9,726 nt of DNA. It comes from Gammaproteobacteria bacterium CG22_combo_CG10-13_8_21_14_all_40_8 (GTDB lineage Bacteria > Pseudomonadota > Gammaproteobacteria > Enterobacterales > GCA-002770795). The notes below the pieces were generated by a model, which saw only the letters and a program-made list of their open reading frames with translations, had not been told where the DNA came from and did no database searches. Location: positions 9,706 to 19,431 of the forward strand of contig PCTP01000201.1 of the NCBI GenBank assembly GCA_002770795.1. Reading direction: 5' to 3'. Both the position numbers and the translations under genes were made by a program. Shown here in pieces: positions 1 to 6,886 of the stretch. Within the stretch, counting starts at the first letter, position 1, and each line of letters begins with the position of its first letter.

Positions 1-1
1 T

Positions 2-1177
2 CACAGCTGGTTAAATAGGATGTTATTGCCAGATACTGTCGGTACTGGCGGCGATTCACATACTCGATTCCCTTTAGGTATTTCTTTCCCTGCAGGTTCC
101 GGTCTTGTTGCATTTGCAGCAGCAACTGGTGTGATGCCTTTAGATATGCCTGAATCTGTATTAGTACGTTTCAAAGGTGAAATGCAACCCGGCGTAACAC
201 TTCGCGATCTAGTGAATGCCATTCCTTACCAAGCCATTCAACAGGGTTTATTGACGGTTGAGAAAAAAGGTAAGAAGAATGTGTTCTCTGGGCGTATTCT
301 TGAGATTGAAGGGTTGCCTACACTCAAGGTCGAGCAGGCATTTGAACTGTCTGATGCTTCTGCAGAACGATCAGCCGCGGGTTGTACTATCAAGTTAGGC
401 CAAGAACCTATTATTGAATATCTCAACTCAAATATTACCCTGTTAAAATGGATGATAGAGCAGGGTTATGGCGATGCCAGAACCATTTCTCGTCGAATTG
501 AGGCAATGGAAGCTTGGTTAGCTGCTCCTGTTCTCATGGAAGCTGATACAGATGCTGAATATGCCGAAATTATTGAAATTGATCTCAATGAAATTAAAGA
601 ACCTATTTTAGCTTGTCCAAATGATCCTGATGATGTGAAATCGTTGTCTGACGTTGCTGGCGTTCATATTGATGAAGTCTTTATTGGTTCTTGCATGACG
701 AATATAGGTCATTATCGAGCTGCTGGTAAATTATTGGCTAAAGAGAAAAATATCCCAACCAAACTTTGGATCGCTCCTCCAACGAAAATGGATGAACATC
801 AACTGCGACAAGAGGGCTACTACAACATTTTTGCTTCAGCTGGTGCTAGAACTGAATTACCTGGTTGTTCACTTTGTATGGGTAATCAAGCAAGAGTCGC
901 TCCAGGCAGTACGGTGATTTCAACATCGACTCGAAACTTCCCCAATAGATTAGGTGATGGTGCTAATGTTTATTTAGGCTCAGCTGAATTGTGTGCTATT
1001 ACCAGTATTTTAGGTAAATTACCAAGCAAAGAAGAATATATGAGTTATATGGCGCAGATAAACACCATGTCTGCAGACATTTATCGCTATTTAAATTTCC
1101 ATGAAATAGCTTCATATATGAAAGCAGCTGCTTCAGTCAATATTCCTGTTATGAATAAAGTAGAAGTTAAAGCCTAA
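2..1177 (+). CDS. acnB: Aconitate hydratase B, C-terminal part (5' end cut by window)
   Basis: Cytosolic [4Fe-4S] enzyme of the TCA cycle that isomerises citrate to isocitrate through cis-aconitate; B-type enzymes can also act on 2-methylisocitrate. The reading frame is open from base 2 and its first residues (HSWLNR, before the Met at base 20) already match the family, so the gene begins outside the window. About 390 residues of a protein that is usually about 865 long are present. The cluster ligands are visible: Cys in GSCMTNIGH (codon at 692) and the pair in PGCSLCMGNQ (codons at 866 and 875). DSHTRFP and STSTRNFPNRLG are active-site segments typical of AcnB. In E. coli the apo-protein binds mRNA and acts as an iron/oxidative-stress regulator; whether that holds here is inference. 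The stop is followed by a terminator, so acnB is the last gene of its transcript. Identity is very secure. Confidence 0.97.
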   Translation, partial: HSWLNRMLLPDTVGTGGDSHTRFPLGISFPAGSGLVAFAAATGVMPLDMPESVLVRFKGEMQPGVTLRDLVNAIPYQAIQQGLLTVEKKGKKNVFSGRILEIEGLPTLKVEQAFELSDASAERSAAGCTIKLGQEPIIEYLNSNITLLKWMIEQGYGDARTISRRIEAMEAWLAAPVLMEADTDAEYAEIIEIDLNEIKEPILACPNDPDDVKSLSDVAGVHIDEVFIGSCMTNIGHYRAAGKLLAKEKNIPTKLWIAPPTKMDEHQLRQEGYYNIFASAGARTELPGCSLCMGNQARVAPGSTVISTSTRNFPNRLGDGANVYLGSAELCAITSILGKLPSKEEYMSYMAQINTMSADIYRYLNFHEIASYMKAAASVNIPVMNKVEVKA

Positions 1178-1193
1178 CGATCTTGTTAGCTTC

Positions 1194-1243
1194 AAAAAAT
1201 GCCTTTATCTCTTGGTTTTTATCATAGAGGTATCGGCATTTTT
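1194..1243 (+). terminator. Rho-independent terminator after acnB
   Basis: The arms AAAAATGCC (1195-1203) and GGCATTTTT (1235-1243) are exact reverse complements. Inside them TATCTCT (1206-1212) and AGAGGTA (1226-1232) extend the stem imperfectly, with one G-T pair. The 3' arm ends in a T run. It starts 17 bases after the acnB stop. The A-run on the 5' side could let it work in both directions, but no gene arrives from the right here. Confidence 0.8.
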
Positions 1244-1276
1244 GTTTGAACAGCACTTTTAGGAAATATTTTGATA

Positions 1277-1723
1277 ATGAAACCAATTAGTCTTTTTGTG
1301 GGCACTGTTTTTGGTCAAGCAGAGCAAGTGGCTCATAAGGTGAGTGATTATCTGAAACAACATGATTTTGAGGTCTATTTATTTAACCCCGGATCGGTAG
1401 AAGATATTAAAAATGCGGAAATAATTTTGATCTGTACTTCTACAACGGGTAGCGGTGATATACCCACAGATCTCGAAGATGTTTACTATGAGATGAAACA
1501 GGTTTTTCCTTTATTATCAGAGATACAATACGGGATTATTACCTTGGGTGATAGCTCTTATGGAGATACTTATTGTGGTTCTGGTGTAAAGTTTGACGAA
1601 TTGCTGACGGAGTTAGGGGCTAAAAAAATACTTGAACCGCTTAAAATTGATGCTTGTGAGACGGCACATCCGGAACAGTCCGCATTGGATTGGCTACCAA
1701 CATTTATTGATCATGTTCAATAA
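1277..1723 (+). CDS. mioC: MioC-like flavodoxin-domain protein
   Basis: Short-chain FMN-binding electron-transfer protein of the flavodoxin/MioC family, 148 residues, close to the 147 of E. coli MioC, which supports biotin synthase activity in vitro. The phosphate-binding loop is GTVFGQAE (residues 9-16), a variant of the flavodoxin T-x-G loop. The second FMN loop is STTGSGDIP (55-63) and the third is LGDSSYGDTYCGSG (90-103), all in MioC-like order. There is no signal peptide, so it is cytosolic. The start is uncertain: AGGA at 1261-1264 lies 6 nt before an in-frame TTG at 1271 but 12 nt before the ATG at 1277. I chose ATG because the family starts there; the difference is two residues. It is probably the first gene of an operon with the ZIP and dUTPase genes. 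Unlike E. coli mioC, no replication origin is in view. The redox partner is unknown. Confidence 0.85.
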   Translation: MKPISLFVGTVFGQAEQVAHKVSDYLKQHDFEVYLFNPGSVEDIKNAEIILICTSTTGSGDIPTDLEDVYYEMKQVFPLLSEIQYGIITLGDSSYGDTYCGSGVKFDELLTELGAKKILEPLKIDACETAHPEQSALDWLPTFIDHVQ

Positions 1724-1750
1724 CCTAAACATGCTAAAGGTAATGATTCT

Positions 1751-2569
1751 ATGTGGTTACTAGTTTTCGCCTTTTTTACCACGATTATTGGGCCACCTTT
1801 GTATGTTTTTATGACCAAAAATAAGCAGGTCAAACGGGTTGCCGATACTTTTATTTTGGTGTTGACTGCTGGTATTATCTTGTTCCAAGTCCTTCCTGAA
1901 ACTTTTCATGAATTGGGAATATGGAGTATTGTCTTGGCTTTTATCGGGACTGGATTACCAGGATTAATTGAATCTTTATTTAGGAGAGCAGCAGCGAAAA
2001 CCCATGTATTTACGTTATCTCTGGGTGTTTTAGGGTTGATGCTACATGGCGTGATTGATGGAAGTGCACTAACCTTAGCCAATTTTCAACAAAGTGGTGA
2101 ATTATTACCTATTGCCATTTTATTACATCGAACACCAGTAAGCTTAACCCTTTGGTGGTTAGTGAAACCTGAATTTGGTTCTCGCACTGCAGCCATGGTT
2201 ATCTTGATGTTATTAACGGGTACCTTATTAGGCTATTTATATGCCGAGCAATTGATATCCAGTTTACAACAACCAGCTTTTATGGCTTTTCAAGCTTTGG
2301 TGTCGGGTACTTTGTTACATGTGTTATATCACAGACCGGGTCATTCTCATGGGCGTCACACTCACCCTGTGGGTGTGACATCGAACAAAGAAATCCATGA
2401 TCATTCAAATAGTCTTAATGGTGAACTTGAATCATCAACAGAGCCTGATGAAGTGCTTTATGAACAACCTAGAAAAAGAATTGTCTTTGATCGATCTTTA
2501 TTGATAGGCTCGACTTTAGCTATCCTGGTACTGATTGTTTTACTTCATCTGCATGATATTGTCGGATAG
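1751..2569 (+). CDS. Divergent ZIP-family (zinc/iron permease-like) membrane protein
   Basis: Inner-membrane protein of 272 residues with about eight hydrophobic stretches. The ZIP signature is recognisable: LPETFHE in an early helix (48-54), HGVIDGSAL (99-107) matching the TM4 HNxxDG motif, and HRTPVSLTL (126-134) where TM5 normally reads H-E/R-x-P-E. The helix bundle is followed by a cytosolic-type loop with clustered His (194, 198, 200, 203, 205, 216, 218), an acidic stretch (225-234), and a last helix (about 248-268) ending HLHD. Classical ZIP proteins carry Zn, Fe or Mn into the cytosol, and such His loops are thought to sense or bind metal. The missing TM5 Glu makes substrate and direction uncertain. 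AAAGG at 1736-1740 lies 10 nt before ATG. The gene follows the flavodoxin by 27 nt and precedes the dUTPase by 30 nt, suggesting one operon. No metal-regulator site was recognised. Family placement is fairly sure, function is not. Confidence 0.75.
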   Translation: MWLLVFAFFTTIIGPPLYVFMTKNKQVKRVADTFILVLTAGIILFQVLPETFHELGIWSIVLAFIGTGLPGLIESLFRRAAAKTHVFTLSLGVLGLMLHGVIDGSALTLANFQQSGELLPIAILLHRTPVSLTLWWLVKPEFGSRTAAMVILMLLTGTLLGYLYAEQLISSLQQPAFMAFQALVSGTLLHVLYHRPGHSHGRHTHPVGVTSNKEIHDHSNSLNGELESSTEPDEVLYEQPRKRIVFDRSLLIGSTLAILVLIVLLHLHDIVG

Positions 2570-2599
2570 TGAAACCTTATTGAAAAATTGGAAAAAATT

Positions 2600-3232
2600 A
2601 TGTCACAAAAAATATTAACCATGTTACAAATGCAAAATGAAATGAATGCTAAAGTACATCCGCAATGGATAGAGCAGGAGTTTGAATGGGATCGTGCTAT
2701 TTGGATTGAATGTGCTGAGTTAATGGATCATCATGGATGGAAATGGTGGAAAAAACAATCTGCAGATATTGAGCAAATTCGATTGGAACTTGTTGATATC
2801 TGGCACTTTGGTTTAAGTCTATTATTACAGCAAGCACCGATCTCTGAATCTTTGGCTCAGCAAGTGTTAAATGAATTAGATACCGCTCAAAACAAAGAAA
2901 ACTCGTTAGATTTTTTGAAGTCTGTCGAAGCGTTTGCTGCATTTACACTTTTGAATAAACAATTTTCTGTGCCATTATTCTCGAAGATGCTTCAAGGAAT
3001 GAATATGGATTTGAATCAATTATATACCGCTTATGTGGGTAAAAATGTATTGAATTTTTTCCGTCAAGATCATGGCTACAAAGAGGGTAGCTATGTCAAA
3101 GTTTGGAATGGACAGGAAGACAACGAACATCTTGTCGAGATTGCAGAGCAACTTGATCCAGAGAAAAGCAGTTTCAAAGACGATTTATATCAACAATTAA
3201 AACAGCGTTATACAAAATTTACTCAAAACTGA
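2600..3232 (+). CDS. Dimeric all-alpha dUTP diphosphatase (dUTPase_2 family)
   Basis: Hydrolyses dUTP (and in this family dUDP) to dUMP with Mg2+, keeping uracil out of DNA and supplying the thymidylate precursor. The 210-residue protein belongs to the all-alpha MazG-like NTP pyrophosphatase fold, as in the Campylobacter and trypanosomatid enzymes, not the common trimeric beta Dut. Metal ligands fit ECAEL (Glu37, Glu40) and ELVDIWHF (Glu63, Asp66). The family's C-terminal signature is nearly intact: GKNVLNFFRQ (147-156), GYKEGSY (159-165) and WNGQEDNE (169-176). ATG 2600 is chosen because GGAA at 2590-2593 stands 6 nt before it; an in-frame TTG at 2588 overlaps the approach to that site and is less likely. 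It is the last gene of the probable flavodoxin-ZIP-dUTPase operon. Its stop is separated by one base from the stop of pilU on the other strand, and no terminator hairpin lies between. Confidence 0.92.
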   Translation: MSQKILTMLQMQNEMNAKVHPQWIEQEFEWDRAIWIECAELMDHHGWKWWKKQSADIEQIRLELVDIWHFGLSLLLQQAPISESLAQQVLNELDTAQNKENSLDFLKSVEAFAAFTLLNKQFSVPLFSKMLQGMNMDLNQLYTAYVGKNVLNFFRQDHGYKEGSYVKVWNGQEDNEHLVEIAEQLDPEKSSFKDDLYQQLKQRYTKFTQN

Positions 3233-3233
3233 A

Positions 3234-4520
3234 TTAGCGGTATTTTATAGGGGGCGGTGTAGATGGAACTTCTTCTTCCTTTGATGCCATTGGCTCTAGG
3301 CTTAACGAAGATCCTGTGCCAGGAATAGAGGTTTTACTCACTGGTTGTTCTGCCTTTTGCGGCGAAGCTTCAACCTGTGATGGTTTTGATTTTTGCTCCA
3401 ATGGAATTTCTTCCGAACCTTCTAGGGTCAACGACGATGATTTTTTATCGGTAGTGGATTTACCTTCAGATAATTGGATTTTTAATCGCAAATTATTCAT
3501 TGAATCGGCGTTTTTCAGCGCTTCTTCCAGAGAAATTTTCCCCTCTTTATAGATCTTAAATAAAGCTGTGTCGAAAGTTTGCATACCTGATGCTTCCGAT
3601 TTATGCATCACTTCTTTAATCTCATCAATTTTTCCATTCTTAATGAGATCACAAACCCTTGGCGTTCCTAGTAGGATTTCTATGGCAGCACAGCGTTTTC
3701 CATCTATTGTGGGAACCAACCGTTGTGAAACAAATCCTTTCAGATTTAAGGATAGATCCAGTAGCAATTGCTTATGGCGTTCTTCAGGGAAGAAGTTAAT
3801 GATTCTATCTAATGCTTGGTTGGCATTGTTGGCGTGTAAGGTGGATATACATAAGTGACCCGTTTCAGCAAAAGCAAGGGCATGTTCCATGGTTTCTCTC
3901 GAGCGAATTTCTCCAATTAAAATTACATCAGGTGCCTGTCTTAATGTATTAATGAGTGCGTCTTCGTAACTGTCGGTGTCGACCCCAACTTCTCTTTGAT
4001 TAACAATAGACATTTTATGTTTATGAACAAATTCCACAGGATCTTCTATGGTGATAATATGACCTGCAGAGTGTGTATTCCGATAGTCGATAAGCGCCGC
4101 TAATGAAGTGGATTTACCAGATCCGGTGGCGCCTACAAATAGGACCAAACCATTTTTTTGCATGATTAATTTGGTGAGTATTTCTGGCAGATTGAGAGAT
4201 TGATAGCTGGGAATATCGACTTTGATAGAACGTATTACCAAGGCCACTTGATTTCTCTGCATAAAAATATTGACACGAAACCGTCCAATACCGGGTTCAG
4301 ATATGGCCAAGTTCATTTCTGGTTTTTTTTCAAACTGGGCAATTTGTTCGGTATTCATGATGCTATAAGCCACTTCTTTCGTTTCTCCATTGACTAGAGC
4401 AGTTTGATTTAAGGGCACTAATTTTCCGCTGAATTTCGCACTCACTGGAGCCCCAGTGGTGAGATAGAGATCAGATCCATCTCTATCAACAAGTTCTTTC
4501 AGGTAATCTGTTAGCTGCAT
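3234..4520 (-). CDS. pilU: Type IV pilus retraction ATPase PilU, with extended C-terminal tail
   Basis: Cytosolic hexameric ATPase of the PilT/PilU family that assists PilT in retracting type IVa pili (twitching, DNA uptake). Motifs in order: N-terminal domain with GSDLYLTTG (15-23), Walker A GATGSGKST (130-138), Asp box IITIEDPVEF (155-164), Walker B LIGEIR (201-206), His box GHLCISTLHANNA (221-233), then SGMQTFDTAL (311-320). RVNIFMQRN and the RSRETMEHA stretch resemble PilU more than PilT. The length is 428 residues against roughly 370-385 for typical PilU; the excess is a Ser/Glu/Lys/Pro-rich tail from about residue 351, ending STPPPIKYR. Start: an upstream in-frame ATG at 4547 adds nine residues but has no ribosome site, whereas the ATG at 4520 has GAGG 8 nt upstream and matches the family N-terminus. 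No pilT or other pilus gene is adjacent. Identity is secure; PilU rather than a PilT paralogue is likely. Confidence 0.93.
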   Translation of the reverse strand: MQLTDYLKELVDRDGSDLYLTTGAPVSAKFSGKLVPLNQTALVNGETKEVAYSIMNTEQIAQFEKKPEMNLAISEPGIGRFRVNIFMQRNQVALVIRSIKVDIPSYQSLNLPEILTKLIMQKNGLVLFVGATGSGKSTSLAALIDYRNTHSAGHIITIEDPVEFVHKHKMSIVNQREVGVDTDSYEDALINTLRQAPDVILIGEIRSRETMEHALAFAETGHLCISTLHANNANQALDRIINFFPEERHKQLLLDLSLNLKGFVSQRLVPTIDGKRCAAIEILLGTPRVCDLIKNGKIDEIKEVMHKSEASGMQTFDTALFKIYKEGKISLEEALKNADSMNNLRLKIQLSEGKSTTDKKSSSLTLEGSEEIPLEQKSKPSQVEASPQKAEQPVSKTSIPGTGSSLSLEPMASKEEEVPSTPPPIKYR

Positions 4521-4528
4521 GTTTTGCG

Positions 4529-4532
4529 CCTC
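4529..4532 (-). promoter_or_regulatory. Ribosome binding site deciding the pilU start
   Basis: On the minus strand the sequence reads GAGG, then 8 nt, then ATG at 4520. The alternative ATG at 4547 has no purine-rich motif upstream, so this site fixes the shorter start. Confidence 0.75.
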
Positions 4533-4551
4533 ATATAATGCATTCATACTG

Positions 4552-4595
4552 AGTATAGTCTTAAATGTATAATATTCTAGGGTGAACTTTGCGAA
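4552..4595 (-). promoter_or_regulatory. Possible pilU promoter region
   Basis: Reading leftward, two -10-like hexamers occur between the pepO terminator and pilU: TATTAT (4569-4574), with TTCGCA (4590-4595) 15 bp upstream, and TATACT (4552-4557), with only a poor -35 (CTAGAA, 4575-4580) at 17 bp. Use of TATACT would put the transcript start at about 4545, beyond the upstream ATG at 4547, and would fit the shorter PilU start. pilU needs its own promoter because a strong terminator lies upstream. The boxes are weak matches. Confidence 0.3.
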
Positions 4596-4604
4596 CTTAA
4601 GGGC

Positions 4605-4637
4605 AAAAAAAAGCCCTGAAATTTCATTCAGGGCTTT
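4605..4637 (-). terminator. Rho-independent terminator after the M13 peptidase gene
   Basis: A perfect 11-bp stem is formed by AAAGCCCTGAA (4610-4620) and TTCAGGGCTTT (4627-4637) around a 6-nt loop. Read on the minus strand it is followed by an eight-T run (4605-4612), partly inside the stem. It lies 17 bases past the peptidase stop codon and separates that transcript from pilU. Confidence 0.93.
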
Positions 4638-4654
4638 AATGAGTAAAAACTGAA

Positions 4655-6769
4655 CTACCAGATTTTCACTCGATTTTCTGGAGCAATATACATTTTGTCG
4701 CCTTCTTTGACTTCAAATGCCTGATAGAACTGTGGCATATTCTTTAATGCACCAATGGCTCTGAAGTGACCTGGTGAATGAGGATTTGTTGCAACTTGAT
4801 TGCGCAATGCTTCATCACGCATTTTTCCACGCCAAATTTGAGCAAAGCCGAGGAAAAAACGTTGATCGCCTGTCAATCCATCAATAACGGGAGCCTCTTG
4901 GCCATTTAAAGATTTTTTGTAAGCTCGGTAAGCGATGGTGATACCAGATAAATCACCGATGTTTTCACCTAAGGTTAGTTCACCATTGACATTCAAATCA
5001 TCAAAAACTTTAAACTCTGAGTATTGTTTGACTAAACTGGCTGTTCTTGCTTTAAATGCTTCAAGATCTTTTTCTGTCCACCAATTTTTAAGGTTACCAT
5101 CACCGTCATATTTACTACCTTGGTCATCAAAGCCATGACCCATTTCATGACCAATAACGGCACCAATACCACCATAGTTGACAGCGTCATCAGCTTCCAT
5201 ATTGAAAAAGGGAGGTTGTAGGATCGCTGCAGGGAATACAATTTCATTTTGGCTAGGATTGTAGTAGGCATTAACCGTTTGTGGTGTCATACCCCATTCC
5301 CATTTATGAATGGGTCCACCGAGTTTAGCTAACTGTTTTTGTTGGTTAACCTCTAAAGAGCGGTTAATATTTCCTACTAAATCTCCAGAATCAATACTGA
5401 GTGCACTATAATCTTCCCACTTATCGGGATAGCCAATTTTAGGGGTAAAAGCAGCAAGTTTGGCTTTTGCCGCTTCTTTAGTTTCTTCAGACATCCAATC
5501 TAAAGAGTCAATGCTATCAGCATAAGAGCCTCTTAGATTTTCGACCAGTTGTGACATACGAGATTTTGCTTCTGGTGTAAAGTGTTTAGCTACATAAAGC
5601 TGACCAATCACTTCACCTAAATTTCCATTCACTACGGAAACAGCACGTTTCCAACGAGGTTTTTGTTCTTGAGCGCCATTAAGAGTTTTTGAGTAAAAAT
5701 CGAAGTTTTGCGCATCAAGAGGACCACTTAAATAACTTGCAGATGCGTTCAAAAGATTCCAACGAGTATAAGTTTTCCAATCTTGAAGAGAAGTGGCAGC
5801 AAAGACTTCGCCGAAACCTTGAATATAATCGGGTTGATTGATAATGATTGTGGGCTCATTAGCTACACCTTGAGTTTTCAGATAATTTGTCCAGTTAAAT
5901 TTATCTGTTAGCTTGTTTAGATCTGCAACATTAAATTTGTTATAGCGTTTTTCGCTATCTCTGGTTTGAACTCTACTCCAATGGTGAGTGGCGAGTTTGG
6001 TTTCTAAATCCATAATGGTTTGAGCAGACTTTTTAGGGTCTTTAAAACCAGCTAAGCTGAACATTTTTTCAATGTGCTCGACGTAGGCCGCACGAATCTT
6101 TTTAAAACGTTCGCCATCATTAAAATAATAATCCTTATCAGGTAAGCCTAGACCACTTTGCCAAATATGTGTGGCATATCGGGTTGAATCCTTGTCATCA
6201 ATACTGATGTAAAAGCCCAATGGAGAGGCAACACCATGAATTTCACCTTCTGCAAAAAGTGTTGCCAGATCATCTTTATTTTTTAAAGCGTCAATCTCAG
6301 CCAGCATTGGTGCTATAGGTTTAATGCCCAGTTTATCAAGTTGGTCTGTATTCATAAATGAGCGATAAAGATCACCAATTTTTTGTTCATTAGTGCCTTT
6401 GGCAGCATCTTTGTCTTTGGAGGCTTCAAGGATAATTGCTTTGACATCTTCGTCAGATTTATCTCTTAAGTCATAAAATGCACCAATGGTAGTTTTATCG
6501 GTTGGGATCTCTGTATTTTTTTGCCAAGTTCCATTCATATAATCATAAAAATCGTCTTGTGGATGAACAGACTTATCCATATTCGATAGAACGATGCCAG
6601 ATTGTAGTGTGGATTTTATGGCAGTTTGAACAGGAGATTCCGTTTTTACTTGAGTGACTGCAGCGCTTTGACCAACAGTATTTGCCACAGTTTGATTTTG
6701 TGTTTGGTTATCGCAACCTGACAGAGCGACTAATGAGGTGCAAATAACACCCGTTAGTATTGATTTCAT
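4655..6769 (-). CDS. pepO: M13-family zinc metallopeptidase lipoprotein (neprilysin/PepO-like)
   Basis: Zinc endopeptidase that cuts short peptides, 704 residues, a usual length for bacterial M13 proteins. The N-terminus is a lipoprotein signal (MKS, hydrophobic core, lipobox LSGC with Cys19), followed by a Gln/Thr/Val-rich linker to about residue 60. The M13 N-domain runs through about residue 400. The catalytic domain holds VNAYYNP (499-505, substrate-binding Asn-Ala motif), the zinc motif HEMGH (541-545), ENIGD (602-606; Glu602 third zinc ligand, Asp606 support), and His664 in the NPHSPGHFR stretch. The C-terminus PENRVKIW is typical of the family. GGAG lies 8 nt before the ATG, which supports the start. 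Asp20 and Asn21 directly after the lipidated Cys would act in E. coli as a Lol-avoidance signal, suggesting anchoring in the inner membrane facing the periplasm. It is divergent from selO and has its own terminator. I could not place its promoter. The family is certain; substrates are unknown. Confidence 0.95.
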   Translation of the reverse strand: MKSILTGVICTSLVALSGCDNQTQNQTVANTVGQSAAVTQVKTESPVQTAIKSTLQSGIVLSNMDKSVHPQDDFYDYMNGTWQKNTEIPTDKTTIGAFYDLRDKSDEDVKAIILEASKDKDAAKGTNEQKIGDLYRSFMNTDQLDKLGIKPIAPMLAEIDALKNKDDLATLFAEGEIHGVASPLGFYISIDDKDSTRYATHIWQSGLGLPDKDYYFNDGERFKKIRAAYVEHIEKMFSLAGFKDPKKSAQTIMDLETKLATHHWSRVQTRDSEKRYNKFNVADLNKLTDKFNWTNYLKTQGVANEPTIIINQPDYIQGFGEVFAATSLQDWKTYTRWNLLNASASYLSGPLDAQNFDFYSKTLNGAQEQKPRWKRAVSVVNGNLGEVIGQLYVAKHFTPEAKSRMSQLVENLRGSYADSIDSLDWMSEETKEAAKAKLAAFTPKIGYPDKWEDYSALSIDSGDLVGNINRSLEVNQQKQLAKLGGPIHKWEWGMTPQTVNAYYNPSQNEIVFPAAILQPPFFNMEADDAVNYGGIGAVIGHEMGHGFDDQGSKYDGDGNLKNWWTEKDLEAFKARTASLVKQYSEFKVFDDLNVNGELTLGENIGDLSGITIAYRAYKKSLNGQEAPVIDGLTGDQRFFLGFAQIWRGKMRDEALRNQVATNPHSPGHFRAIGALKNMPQFYQAFEVKEGDKMYIAPENRVKIW

Positions 6770-6829
6770 TGATAAAACTCCAATTTATGAGGTAGTAGTT
6801 ATTTTTTCACCCCAGATACTACTGTTTTC

Positions 6830-6844
6830 TGGCTTAAATAGCCA
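6830..6844. repeat. Palindrome TGGCT-N5-AGCCA in the divergent region
   Basis: TGGCT (6830-6834) and AGCCA (6840-6844) are reverse complements separated by TAAAT. A related copy, GGCT-GTTAT-AGCC, lies at 6875-6887, 44 or 45 bp downstream depending on which arm ends are counted, about four helical turns. When aligned from GGCT, 11 of 14 positions agree between the copies. This is suggestive of paired sites for a dimeric regulator between the M13 peptidase gene and selO, but no known consensus is recognised. Confidence 0.45.
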
Positions 6845-6858
6845 TAGGATGAAGTATC

Positions 6859-6886
6859 TTGTTACAACAAACCAGGCTGTTATAGC
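6859..6886 (+). promoter_or_regulatory. Possible selO promoter with extended -10
   Basis: TTGTTA (6859-6864), a 16-bp spacer, and TATAGC (6881-6886) preceded by TG one base upstream (an extended -10) form a plausible sigma-70 promoter. Transcription would begin near 6893, inside the 15-bp palindrome at 6885-6899, leaving a leader of about 37 nt. Each hexamer matches consensus at only four of six positions. Confidence 0.35.

Noticed and set aside
1252..1272. TTGAAC (1246-1251) with TATTTT (1267-1272) as a promoter for the flavodoxin operon
   Set aside because: The -10 would sit on the start codon and the spacer is only 15 bp; the true promoter was not located.
3316..3858. Plus-strand open frames inside pilU (3316-3552 and 3568-3858)
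   Set aside because: They are antisense to well conserved PilU motifs, lack ribosome sites and resemble no known protein.
4521..4547. Upstream in-frame ATG extending PilU by nine residues
   Set aside because: No ribosome site precedes 4547; GAGG at good distance precedes the ATG at 4520, and PilU homologues begin at that point.
4935..5271. Open frames overlapping the M13 peptidase (4935-5138 +, 5032-5271 -)
   Set aside because: They cover the conserved zinc-site region of the peptidase in other frames and have biased, meaningless composition.
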